Below are positions 1 through 7,278 of a DNA stretch of 39,007 nucleotides, one piece after another. The DNA is from Perlabentimonas sp046542995 (GTDB lineage: Bacteria > Bacteroidota > Bacteroidia > Bacteroidales > Tenuifilaceae): positions 1 through 39,007 of the forward strand of contig JBKHAH010000024.1 of the NCBI GenBank assembly GCA_046542995.1, written 5' to 3'. The position numbers and the translations under genes were made by a program. Position 1 is the stretch's first letter. Every line of letters starts with the position of its first letter. A model generated the notes under the pieces. That model saw only the letters and a list, made by a program, of their open reading frames with translations, ran no database searches and was not told the origin of the DNA.

Positions 1-13
1 ATTGTTATATTAA

Positions 14-625
14 ATGCCTATGAGAATTAATAAAATTATTTATCGGACTTTTGCAATTCTAGCTTTGTTGAATTTACTTGCATTTACCAATGTAAATGCT
101 CAGGAACGAAGGGCTAAAAGTGATGATAAATTTTCAGACAAATTATTTTTTGGAGGTTCATTGGGGTTAACCATTGGCGATATTACGCAGGTTGATGTGC
201 TACCCGTAGCTGGTATCTGGGTTATACCCCAGTGGTCATTGGGTGTAGGAGGAAGGTATAGTTACTACAGCCAGCGTTCGCTCGCTTTGGGAGATTTTGG
301 ACAGCGTTACAGAAGTCATATTTGGGGAGTATCGGCCTTTACGCAGATATTACCTGTTGCTGATTTTAGCGAGGTGTTACCTGTATCAACCAGAGGTGGG
401 CTTATGTTTCATGGTGAGTACGAAATGCTCTATATCGACAGGCAACGGATTGACCCAACGCAAAATAAGAAAACCTGGGTTGATATCTTACTGGTTGGAG
501 TAGGGTATAGGCAGCTAGTGGGAGAAAAGGCGGCTCTTAACATTATGCTGCTTTGGCATTTTACTCAGGATGATTTTACACCCTATCCTCAGAACCCTAT
601 TATCAGGGTTAATTTTACAATTTAA
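14..625 (+). CDS. secreted outer-membrane barrel-like protein, function unknown
   Basis: The 203-residue product starts with a basic stretch, a hydrophobic core and an Ala-Gln end at about residue 30 (NVNAQ), a typical Bacteroidota signal peptide. The mature part is rich in glycine and aromatic residues in alternating patterns (for example GVGGRYSYYSQ and GGSLGLTIGD) and ends in a strand finishing with an aromatic and a hydrophobic residue (VNFTI). This fits a small outer-membrane beta-barrel of the OmpW/porin-like kind. An ATG two codons downstream (position 20) is an equally possible start. The gene begins almost at the window edge, so its upstream neighbours are not visible. I do not recognise a specific family. 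The secretion call is firm and the barrel call is inferred from composition. Confidence 0.6.
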   Translation: MPMRINKIIYRTFAILALLNLLAFTNVNAQERRAKSDDKFSDKLFFGGSLGLTIGDITQVDVLPVAGIWVIPQWSLGVGGRYSYYSQRSLALGDFGQRYRSHIWGVSAFTQILPVADFSEVLPVSTRGGLMFHGEYEMLYIDRQRIDPTQNKKTWVDILLVGVGYRQLVGEKAALNIMLLWHFTQDDFTPYPQNPIIRVNFTI

Positions 626-690
626 CCTGGGTTGGAAATTGATAGTAGTGCAGTGAATTAATAGATTAACCGGATTTAATAAAAAGAAAA

Positions 691-713
691 AAGGCTTTGA
701 TTGTCAAAGCCTT
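691..713 (-). terminator. intrinsic terminator of the cold-shock gene (possibly bidirectional)
   Basis: A perfect 10-bp stem (AAGGCTTTGA with TCAAAGCCTT) around a 3-base loop. Read on the minus strand it is followed by a T-rich run, the complement of the A-rich bases at 681-690. It lies 30 bases past the stop of the cold-shock gene. On the plus strand only four T follow, so it may also stop transcription from the 14-625 gene less efficiently. Confidence 0.75.
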
Positions 714-742
714 TTCGCATTCATATATAGAATAAATTCTTG

Positions 743-943
743 TTATTCTATAACATTAACTTCTGTAGCTTGAGGGCCACGTTTGCCTTCAGAGATTTCA
801 AATTCTACGTCCTGACCTTCGTCTAAACGCTTAAAACCTTCTCTTGCAATGCCGGTGTAATGTACAAATACATCGTTACCTTCTTCAGTTTGAATAAAGC
901 CAAAACCTTTAGCTGAATCAAACCATTTTACTTTTCCTTTCAT
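743..943 (-). CDS. cspA: cold-shock protein (CspA family)
   Basis: A 66-residue single cold-shock domain, the normal family length. RNP1 (KGFGFIQ, residues 12-18) and RNP2 (DVFVHY, residues 24-29) are both present, and the protein opens with the canonical KGKVKWFDSAKGFGFI pattern. These proteins bind single-stranded RNA or DNA and act as RNA chaperones in cold shock or general growth. The gene is monocistronic, with a strong terminator just downstream and about 370 non-coding bases upstream shared with the divergent FKBP gene. Several csp paralogues usually exist per genome, so the letter A only denotes the family. Confidence 0.95.
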   Translation of the reverse strand: MKGKVKWFDSAKGFGFIQTEEGNDVFVHYTGIAREGFKRLDEGQDVEFEISEGKRGPQATEVNVIE

Positions 944-989
944 GATAAACTTGGTGAAAATTGATAAATTAATTAATTGTATTACACAA

Positions 990-1020
990 CAAAGGTGATG
1001 AAATGATTTGATTTTACAAG
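990..1020 (-). promoter_or_regulatory. candidate promoter of the cold-shock gene
   Basis: Read on the minus strand, a CTTG box (1020-1017), a 19-base spacer and CACCTTTG (997-990) resemble the Bacteroidota TTTG / TAnnTTTG promoter with one mismatch in each box. Transcription would start near 983, giving a leader of about 40 bases. The match is degenerate. Confidence 0.35.
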
Positions 1021-1237
1021 TTTTTTTTAGCTTTTTTTTTAACTATTAATTAAAAAAAAGGTTAAAACCTTATGAAGTATGGCGAACAAACACATTATTA
1101 ATGGCTAATCAGGAAGAGGCGGGGTGCTCCGTTCATATAATAGTATTAGCCTCTATATAAGTCGTAATACACATATAGTCAGTACAATAAATCATTTTAA
1201 GAATGTTTTTTTGTTTGGTTTATTAGGAGCCAGTACG

Positions 1238-1269
1238 TTTGGTATTCTTAAAATATTGCCGTTACTTTG
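1238..1269 (+). promoter_or_regulatory. candidate promoter of the FKBP gene
   Basis: TTTG at 1238-1241, a 20-base spacer, then TTACTTTG at 1262-1269. Spacing and sequence match the Bacteroidota -33 TTTG / -7 TAnnTTTG consensus with one mismatch. The predicted start near 1276 would give a leader of about 40 bases before the ATG at 1318. Confidence 0.5.
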
Positions 1270-1317
1270 AAGTTGGATTTGATATCCATTATTTTATAAT
1301 CAATAAATTACAGTTCA

Positions 1318-1821
1318 ATGAATGTATCGAAAGACAAGGTTGTATCAGTAAGTTACGAATTAAAAGTTGAAGGTGATGTCGTAGATAAGGCAGAATCCGG
1401 GAGTCCAATGCAATTTATTTTTGGAAACGGAACGCTATTGCAGTCATTTGAGAATAACATTAAAGAGAAATCAACTGGCGATGAATTCGATTTCACAATA
1501 TCATCCGATAATGCTTATGGCGAGGTTAACAAGGATTATATCTTAAAACTACCCATGAGCGTTTTTGAGAAGGATGGTAAAGTAGCGGATGACCTGCTTA
1601 AGGTTGGTGCTCGCTTACCAATGGTTGACCAGGAAGGAAACCAGCTGTATGGTTTAATACTAGATGTTAAAGAGGACCATGTTTTGATGGACTTTAACCA
1701 CCCGCTTGCAGGTAAAGATTTAAGTTTTACAGGTAAGGTTGAGGATGTTCGCGAGGCAACGGAAAAGGAACTTTCTGAAGGGCATGTTCATAAGGAAGGT
1801 AGCGACTGCTGCGGACAGTAA
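1318..1821 (+). CDS. FKBP-type peptidyl-prolyl cis-trans isomerase, SlyD-like
   Basis: The 167-residue protein has the SlyD layout: an FKBP half (VSVSYELKVEGDVVDKAESG; GNGTLLQSFENNIKEKSTGD; SSDNAYGE), an inserted chaperone (IF) domain in the middle, and a return to the FKBP fold (DFNHPLAGKDLSFTGKVEDV). SlyD proteins catalyse proline isomerisation and act as cytosolic chaperones. The tail carries a short metal-ligand-like cluster (H156, H158, C164, C165), far shorter than the His-rich tail of E. coli SlyD, which delivers nickel to hydrogenases. The hydrogenase in this window is [FeFe] type, so no nickel role should be assumed. It is monocistronic, followed by a strong terminator. There is no signal peptide, so the product is cytosolic. 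Confidence 0.92.
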   Translation: MNVSKDKVVSVSYELKVEGDVVDKAESGSPMQFIFGNGTLLQSFENNIKEKSTGDEFDFTISSDNAYGEVNKDYILKLPMSVFEKDGKVADDLLKVGARLPMVDQEGNQLYGLILDVKEDHVLMDFNHPLAGKDLSFTGKVEDVREATEKELSEGHVHKEGSDCCGQ

Positions 1822-1840
1822 AGAATATGCACTGAAATGA

Positions 1841-1870
1841 AAAAAAAGCCGGTTTATACCGGCTTTTTTT
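1841..1870. terminator. strong bidirectional intrinsic terminator
   Basis: A 13-bp stem built on AAAAAAAGCCGGT and its complement around a 4-base loop, flanked by A7 and T7. It lies 20 bases after the FKBP stop and would also stop transcripts arriving from the minus-strand regulator gene. Confidence 0.9.
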
Positions 1871-2017
1871 GTAGGTTCTTGGTTATACTGAACAGTTTGC
1901 TAATTGTTTATAAAAATCCTTTTGCAATTAGTATGGGATTCAATAAAGAAATCATTGTATTTTTCTTGCCTTATATGTTTTAAGTTCTTTATATTACAAA
2001 TCCAAATGATAAAAAAA

Positions 2018-2305
2018 TCATTCCGGATTTATATATTTTTTTAAATTGCTCACATATTTTTCAAATGCTTCAATTCCTTTTTTGGTGATTGATAATGAAG
2101 TATTTGGATAGTTGTTTTTAAATGTTTTTTTCACCTCGATATACCCGGCATCCTGTAGTTTTTTAATTTGGATACTTAGGTTGCCCGATGTAGCCTGAGT
2201 TTCATGTTTGATAAAGTTAAAGTTAGCTTCATCAACCGACATCAATATTGAAACTACTGATAAACGCAGCTGCGAGTGTAATATTGGGTCTAAATCTTTA
2301 AACAT
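2018..2305 (-). CDS. small winged-helix transcriptional regulator (MarR/ArsR-like, HTH_34 type)
   Basis: 95 residues, essentially one winged helix: 'DPILHSQLRLSVVSIL', a recognition-helix region (THETQATSGNLSIQIKKL type, here KHETQATSGNLSIQIKKLQ) and a wing (GYIEVKKTFKNNYPNTSLSITKKG). This is the compact regulator type that Bacteroidota often pair with an integral membrane protein. The ATG is 1 base past the stop of the upstream membrane-protein gene, with an AGGAG-like site inside that gene's end, so the two are co-transcribed and probably translationally coupled. The target is unknown, and control of its own operon is plausible. A weak hairpin overlaps the stop codon. Confidence 0.85.
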   Translation of the reverse strand: MFKDLDPILHSQLRLSVVSILMSVDEANFNFIKHETQATSGNLSIQIKKLQDAGYIEVKKTFKNNYPNTSLSITKKGIEAFEKYVSNLKKYINPE

Positions 2306-2306
2306 T

Positions 2307-2882
2307 TTATTTACTCCTGGTTTTGTTAAGCAATACTCCTGGTATAATCATTCCAACAATAGCAGCTATTATCAAACTTAAACCGTGATAATCATCATTC
2401 AACCAAAAAGTACAAAGCCCTATTGTATTAGTCAGAATACCTCCAATGATTAGCGGTTTGAATCGAATAGTTAATCCGATAACTGTTAACATTAAGGCAA
2501 ATAGAATAATGAAAACAGGTCCTAAGGCTTCTCCAAGTTTATCAGAAAAGAAGAAGCCCATTACCATAAGGTTCAATCCAATTATCCAACCCATGTTTAG
2601 TACATTGCTGATGATGGTTTTAGGAATGTTGCGTTTTTTCTTTTCTCTCCACATATATATGCCCGTGTAAATGGCTCCAATAAAAAACAAGTAAGTCGTA
2701 TGGATCATATACTCATTTAATCCTAAATACCAAAGCAAATACTGTCCTCCAAATACTATTACTGTAAGGATACCCCAAAAAATAAGAATGTGGCCATTTT
2801 CCTTGAATCGTTCTTTAGTGTCTTCTATTGTTTTTGTTATTAACAATAGACTTTCTTCAGGTGTTAAAGTTGAATTTTTCAT
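2307..2882 (-). CDS. integral membrane protein, partner of the downstream regulator
   Basis: 191 residues with a hydrophilic N-terminus (about 30 residues, possibly amphipathic) and about five or six membrane segments (roughly residues 33-53, 58-76, 92-110, 119-136, 142-160, 167-184). A basic loop (MWREKKKRNIPKT) separates segments 2 and 3. There are no catalytic motifs. It is the first gene of a two-gene operon with the winged-helix regulator. Such pairs occur repeatedly in Bacteroidota, where the membrane partner is usually annotated hypothetical. I cannot assign a function. Confidence 0.8.
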   Translation of the reverse strand: MKNSTLTPEESLLLITKTIEDTKERFKENGHILIFWGILTVIVFGGQYLLWYLGLNEYMIHTTYLFFIGAIYTGIYMWREKKKRNIPKTIISNVLNMGWIIGLNLMVMGFFFSDKLGEALGPVFIILFALMLTVIGLTIRFKPLIIGGILTNTIGLCTFWLNDDYHGLSLIIAAIVGMIIPGVLLNKTRSK

Positions 2883-3122
2883 TTGTTTTTTTTTAGTTCA
2901 TTCTAGGTGTTTACAAATTAATCATACTACAAATATAAAGTAGTTTATAATATAAACCAAATAAAATAAACATTTTTTTAAAATTAGAGTCAAATATTGT
3001 GGTGTCTCTATATATAGAGATTGTTTTGTATAATGACAAATACCCGTAATGTGGTGAATAGATTAGTTTTTTAGCCTACCTTATTTTATGCCCATAATAT
3101 TTATATTAACCAAGGAAATCAA

Positions 3123-3130
3123 TATATTTG
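3123..3130 (+). promoter_or_regulatory. candidate -7 box of the symporter gene
   Basis: TATATTTG matches TAnnTTTG and lies 20 bases before the ATG, implying a leader of about 14 bases. No clear -33 TTTG is visible at the right distance. The region is AT-rich, so a chance match is possible. The rest of the 268-base gap (2883-3150) shows nothing else I can name. Confidence 0.3.
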
Positions 3131-3150
3131 ACTTTTAAAAATTTAGTAGC

Positions 3151-4464
3151 ATGTGGAGAAAATTACCCCTTTATATTAAGATACTAGTTGGCATGCTGAT
3201 AGGTGTGCTGGTAGGTGTTATAGCAGTAGCAATAGGTATTGGATGGTTAGTTGAGGATTGGGTTAAACCCTTTGGGATTGTATTCCTCAATTTGCTTAAA
3301 CTGGTGGCAATGCCTCTGATATTCGCCTCATTGGTAACTGGGGTATCAGGCCTTTCCGATATAACCAAACTATCCAGAATTGGGTACAAAACCATATCAT
3401 TCTATGTTCTTACAACAGTTCTGGCCATTACAATGGGTCTCTTGTTGGTAAACTGGATTCAGCCTGGCAAGTCTTTCCCCGAGGAGAAAAGAACAGAGCT
3501 GCTTACCAAGTATGCTCAGGATGTTGAAGGCAGGCAGGTTGATGTGGAGAATATTAAATCGGATGGGCCCCTGCAGTTTATTGTTGACATTGTACCAGAG
3601 AATCTTGTTGCTGCTGCATACGATAATGCCAACATGCTTCAGGTAATATTCTTCTCAATACTATTTGGGCTAGCCATTGTTATTGTTAAGCATCCAAAGG
3701 TTGAGGTGGTTAAGGATTTTGTCTCGGGGCTTAACTTGATTGTACTTAAAATAATTGATTTTATAATGCGCTTTGCACCAATTGGTGTTATGGCATTGCT
3801 GGCAGGCTTAATTGTTGATTTTTCGGGGGATGACCCAGCAGATTCGCTGCACCTCTTTGCAACCCTTGGGCTCTATGCATTAGTTGTTATATGCGGATTG
3901 CTTTTTGTTGCCTTGGTGATATACCCAGCATTCCTGAGGCTCTTTGCTGGTATTCGTTTTGACGATTTTTACAAAACCATGTTCCCCGTTCAGCTGGTGG
4001 CTTTTTCAACCAGCTCTAGCGCAGCAACTTTACCAATTAATATGGAGCAGGTAGAGAAGGGGCTTGGTGTGAGTAATGAAGTTGCCAGTTTTGTTCTTCC
4101 AGTAGGTGTTACTGTTAACATGGATGGTACCAGCCTTTATCAAGCCATTGCAGCAGTTTTTATTGCACAGGTATTTGGCATAGACCTTACAATTACCCAG
4201 CAGCTTACCATTGTGCTTACAGCAACGCTGGCCTCAATAGGCTCGGCGGCTGTTCCCGGCGCAGGCATTGTAATGTTAATTATTGTTTTAAACTCCGTTG
4301 GATTACCCGTTGAGGGGCTTGCCCTTATATTAGCAATTGACCGACCTCTTGATATGCTCCGCACCGTGCTCAATGTTACTGGCGATGCCATGATTGCTAC
4401 TATTGTGGCGAAAACTGAGCGTGAAATTGAGTACGAGCCAGGTATGATTGAGGAGGTTGAGTAA
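3151..4464 (+). CDS. dicarboxylate/amino acid:cation symporter (DAACS family)
   Basis: 437 residues with the usual DAACS length and about eight membrane helices. The hallmark serine-rich re-entrant loop STSSSAATLP is at residues 286-295 and the substrate/cation motif NMDGT at residues 323-327. The family (GltP, GltT, DctA, GltPh) imports glutamate, aspartate or C4-dicarboxylates with Na+ or H+. The N-terminus (KLPLYIKILVGMLIGVLVGV) is typical of the family. An extended loop of about 40 residues (roughly 105-145) lies after the third segment. The gene is single, with a palindromic repeat after it. An aspartase at 30.8 kb would use aspartate, so aspartate uptake is an attractive but untested substrate. 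Confidence 0.93.
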   Translation: MWRKLPLYIKILVGMLIGVLVGVIAVAIGIGWLVEDWVKPFGIVFLNLLKLVAMPLIFASLVTGVSGLSDITKLSRIGYKTISFYVLTTVLAITMGLLLVNWIQPGKSFPEEKRTELLTKYAQDVEGRQVDVENIKSDGPLQFIVDIVPENLVAAAYDNANMLQVIFFSILFGLAIVIVKHPKVEVVKDFVSGLNLIVLKIIDFIMRFAPIGVMALLAGLIVDFSGDDPADSLHLFATLGLYALVVICGLLFVALVIYPAFLRLFAGIRFDDFYKTMFPVQLVAFSTSSSAATLPINMEQVEKGLGVSNEVASFVLPVGVTVNMDGTSLYQAIAAVFIAQVFGIDLTITQQLTIVLTATLASIGSAAVPGAGIVMLIIVLNSVGLPVEGLALILAIDRPLDMLRTVLNVTGDAMIATIVAKTEREIEYEPGMIEEVE

Positions 4465-4485
4465 TTTTTTTAAGTAATTGAATAC

Positions 4486-4575
4486 TGATTACGCTGATTT
4501 TTTTTAGGATTAACGTTGATAAAAGTATATTTAATCCGCGATTATCTGCTTAATCTGCGTAATCGGTGTTCGAAT
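4486..4575. repeat. nested inverted-repeat intergenic element
   Basis: Outer arms TGATTACGCTGATT (4486-4499) and AATCTGCGTAATCG (4552-4565) are complementary at 12 of 14 positions. Inner arms GGATTAA (4507-4513) and TTAATCC (4531-4537) are perfect. The element fills the gap between two convergent genes. From memory, similar 'GATTACGC...GCGTAATC' palindromes are scattered through many Bacteroidota genomes, but only this one full copy is visible here. In RNA it could fold on both strands and serve as a bidirectional terminator or stability element. Confidence 0.65.
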
Positions 4576-4580
4576 TTTCC

Positions 4581-6935
4581 CTACTCATACTTAAGTACGC
4601 AAGCTGGGTTTGTATTTGCTGCTTTTGTAGAATGGTATATTACTGTTAGTATTGCGATTATCATAACAAGCGCCCCCGAGCCTAAATATAGCCAAACTGT
4701 ATGTCCTGCTGGGGTAATAAAATTTTGTAGCCATTTAGTTACTAACCAGTAGGATATAGGAAATGCAATGAGCATTGAGATGGCAACCATTTTTACGGAA
4801 TCCCAAACTATCAGACCTACAATTTCGATGCTGGTTGAACCTAAAACTTTTCGAATTCCTATTTCACGTATTCTCCTGCCAATATCGTAGGTAGCTAGTC
4901 CAAATAGCCCAATGCAGGCAATAAATATTGCGACTATTGTAAATCCTTGGAAAAGTCTTTTTAAGCGAGCCTCTTCAGCGTATAGTTTTGCCAAATCATC
5001 TGACAAAATTTTGTATGTGAGCGGTGAATTTGGGGAGAATTTATCCCAAAGATACTCTATATAGCGAATGGTTTCTTGTGTTTTACCCGGTACGTAATTA
5101 ATTGTTACTAGGCTTGGAGAAATTCTGTTAATTATCATAAGTGGCTCAATAGGTTTATGTAGCGATTCGTAGTGGAAATCATTTATTATACCAACAATGC
5201 GTAACGTAATGTTATGCATGAAGGGTATGGTGATACCAATAGGATTCTCTAAACTATACTTATCCACTGCACGTTGATTTATCAATACCTCATAAGCGGA
5301 GTCGCTGGGTTCATGGGCTTTAAAGTTTCTGCCCTGGACAATTTTTGCACCAAGTGTGGATATGTAGTTGGAGTCTGCTAGTTGAACTCTGAAATTCATG
5401 TTCTTATCCTGATGGCTCATTCCCCATCCTTCCTTTATTGTTCCCAATGGAGATGCATGCATTGAGGCATTAATAATATTTGGGTTGCCCCAAAGTTCAT
5501 TCATAAAAGCATCCCTGTTCTTCAGCATTTCCGGAGATGTCTCAATAAAAAGTTTATTCTCTTTATTTATCCCAAGATTCTTATTAATAAGGAAATTGAC
5601 CTGCCTGTTTACGTGTAGGGTGAATATTATTAGCGTAACTGCTGATACAAATTGCGCTGCTATTAGAATTTTTCGAAAAGCGATTCCCTTTTTCCCTCCC
5701 GTTTGCTCGCCCGAGAGTATTGCTTTGGGTGAGAATGAACTTAAAAAGAAAGCGGGGTAGCTACCTGCAAGAATACCTAAAATGATTGGCCCTAGAATTA
5801 TTGTTGTTAGATTAAAATTGTTAAACAATTTGAATGCAAGATCAATGTTTACCATTGATGAAAAAACGTGAATAAACTGCTCAACAATAATTACGGCTAC
5901 AAGGATGGATATGTAACCAGTAATTATGCATTCAATTAAATGCTGACCAATAATTGCGGGTTTTCCTACTCCAAGGGTTTTTCTTATACCTATTTCTTTT
6001 GCTCTGTAGGTTGCCTGTGCTGTGCTTAAGTTTGTGAAATTAATTATTGCGAGTATCAGAATAATTATTGATACACCTATTGCAATTGTTATATTTGAGC
6101 GACTGCCATGCTTAAATCCATCGTGGTTTTTGTATGTATTAAAGTAAATATCTGTAAAAGGAGTTAGTATGAGCTTAGGCTGTTGATCTTTGGGGATATC
6201 AATGTTTTTTTGCACAAGATCAACGACACTCTCGTTAATCTTTTTTGTTAGGTGCTCTATATTAGTGTTGGGGGTTATTTTTAGAAGTAAATTATAGTTC
6301 CAACGAGTAAACGATTCGAGTATTTGCGGATTATTGTTTAGCGTTTTATGAAAATCAAATGGTATTATTGCTTCGGCCTGAATGCTTGAGTTAGATGGGA
6401 AGTTCTCCATCACCCCTGTTACTTTAAGTATATAGGTATTGTTGAAAGTTAAACTTTTCCCAATAGGATTTTCTTTACCAAATATTCTGTTAGCAGTTTT
6501 TTGTGAAAGCACAATTGCATCGGGATTAGATAGAACTCTGTCTTCTGACCCAGAGACAAGAGGGAAGCTTAGGTCGCTAAAAAAGGTAGAGTCAGCAGAC
6601 CAAACATTATCAACTTTTATAGTTCTCTCATTATATCGGAAAAGATTGCTTGCTAATTGCGATTCGTTCATTCTTATAAAGGATTCAACTTCTGGGAATT
6701 GATCCTTTACGTAGGGGCCTATAGGGGCGGCCATATTGTGTATATTTGCCCTTTCTAAACGATAAAGATTGTCGGCATTTTCATGAAACTTATCAGTTCC
6801 TGCAATAAGCCTAACATAAATTGTTATCATAATAAATACGGCCATGCTCCCTGCCAGCCCAAGAATATTTATTGCGGAAAATATTTTGTGTCTTTTTAAA
6901 TTGCGGAATGCTGTAATTGCTTGGTATTTATACAT
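4581..6935 (-). CDS. FtsX/MacB-type ABC transporter permease
   Basis: 784 residues with two copies of the MacB-periplasmic-domain plus FtsX-permease unit. The N-terminus (residues 1-45, AFRNLKRHKIFSAINILGLAGSMA pattern) holds the first helix, and a periplasmic core of about 230 residues follows. A three-helix FtsX block (about 280-430) contains 'ATYRAKEIGIRKTLG'. A second periplasmic domain is followed by a C-terminal FtsX block (about 670-780) with 'GRRIREIGIRKVLGS'. These permeases work with a LolD/MacB-type ATPase as mechanotransmission exporters or lipoprotein releasers. No ATPase gene is in the window, which is common for this Bacteroidota subfamily. The substrate is unknown. The upstream region carries a palindromic operator array. 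Confidence 0.9.
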   Translation of the reverse strand: MYKYQAITAFRNLKRHKIFSAINILGLAGSMAVFIMITIYVRLIAGTDKFHENADNLYRLERANIHNMAAPIGPYVKDQFPEVESFIRMNESQLASNLFRYNERTIKVDNVWSADSTFFSDLSFPLVSGSEDRVLSNPDAIVLSQKTANRIFGKENPIGKSLTFNNTYILKVTGVMENFPSNSSIQAEAIIPFDFHKTLNNNPQILESFTRWNYNLLLKITPNTNIEHLTKKINESVVDLVQKNIDIPKDQQPKLILTPFTDIYFNTYKNHDGFKHGSRSNITIAIGVSIIILILAIINFTNLSTAQATYRAKEIGIRKTLGVGKPAIIGQHLIECIITGYISILVAVIIVEQFIHVFSSMVNIDLAFKLFNNFNLTTIILGPIILGILAGSYPAFFLSSFSPKAILSGEQTGGKKGIAFRKILIAAQFVSAVTLIIFTLHVNRQVNFLINKNLGINKENKLFIETSPEMLKNRDAFMNELWGNPNIINASMHASPLGTIKEGWGMSHQDKNMNFRVQLADSNYISTLGAKIVQGRNFKAHEPSDSAYEVLINQRAVDKYSLENPIGITIPFMHNITLRIVGIINDFHYESLHKPIEPLMIINRISPSLVTINYVPGKTQETIRYIEYLWDKFSPNSPLTYKILSDDLAKLYAEEARLKRLFQGFTIVAIFIACIGLFGLATYDIGRRIREIGIRKVLGSTSIEIVGLIVWDSVKMVAISMLIAFPISYWLVTKWLQNFITPAGHTVWLYLGSGALVMIIAILTVIYHSTKAANTNPACVLKYE

Positions 6936-7112
6936 TATGTGATTTTTTTAAGAGCTGTTATTTACAATGTACATCAATTTATTTAAAAAAAAATGCATTC
7001 ATACCCAAGAGAGTTCCCAGTTTTAGTTCGTTTGCATTTTTGAGTTCACCCGCAGCATTAGTTTCCCTTACAACACTGCGGCTTGAGTAATCTTGCTGTT
7101 TGCAAAAATTAT

Positions 7113-7143
7113 CAAAAGTAATGCCATGTGAAATAAAACCAAG
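7113..7143 (-). promoter_or_regulatory. candidate promoter of the FtsX-type permease
   Basis: Read on the minus strand: CTTG (7143-7140), a 19-base spacer and TACTTTTG (7120-7113), an exact TAnnTTTG box. Box sequence and spacing are the same as at the promoter proposed at 29433-29463. The start would be near 7106. Confidence 0.4.
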
Positions 7144-7203
7144 TATATCAAGTAATTAAGAAATTTTGATTATTCTATAAAGGTTAAATGGAGTTTCAAA
7201 AAC

Positions 7204-7235
7204 TGAACACCACTGTTCAAAAACGAACACCTGGG
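7204..7235. promoter_or_regulatory. palindromic operator-like array (GAACA/TGTTC half sites)
   Basis: TGAACACCACTGTTCA (7204-7219) is a perfect 6-bp palindrome around 4 bases. Its right half is shared with a second symmetrical site, TGTTC-N6-GAACA, ending at about 7230. Three alternating half sites thus lie 60-90 bp upstream of the permease promoter, where an activator or enhancer-binding protein would sit. The binding protein is not identifiable from this window. Confidence 0.5.
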
Positions 7236-7278
7236 ATTAGCAATAATTAATTTGAAAAAATGGTTTAATGTGATGTTG

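Larger units (their letters stand above)
944..1317. other. divergent intergenic region between csp and FKBP genes
   Basis: 374 bases without a convincing gene. It holds an A/T homopolymer-rich stretch (about 1020-1060), the two candidate promoters described separately, and a perfect 11-bp inverted repeat (1194-1204 and 1244-1254), one arm of which sits in the FKBP promoter spacer. I see no RNA gene in it. Confidence 0.6.
6936..7278. other. 343-base intergenic region upstream of the permease
   Basis: Apart from the promoter and operator array listed separately, I see no gene. The piece nearest the permease (6936-7100) is an untranslated leader if the 7113-7143 promoter is right, giving about 170 bases, which is long for this kind of genome. 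I find no recognised riboswitch in it. Confidence 0.5.

Noticed and set aside
1318..1821. Nickel delivery to hydrogenase by the SlyD-like protein
   Set aside because: The metal-binding tail is minimal, and the only hydrogenase here is [FeFe] type, which has no nickel.
2004..2022. Hairpin AATGAT/ATCATT at the end of the regulator gene as a terminator
   Set aside because: The stem is weak and pure A/T-rich, overlaps the stop codon and lacks a following T run on the minus strand.
4516..4752. 78-codon plus-strand frame over the end of the permease gene
   Set aside because: It runs through the palindromic repeat and antisense to the well-supported permease C-terminus.
7110..7126. Possible sigma-54 promoter (TGGCAT-N4-TTTGA, minus strand) upstream of the permease
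   Set aside because: The GG is present, but ten bases later there is GA instead of the required GC. The same bases fit a TAnnTTTG promoter exactly, so I kept that reading.
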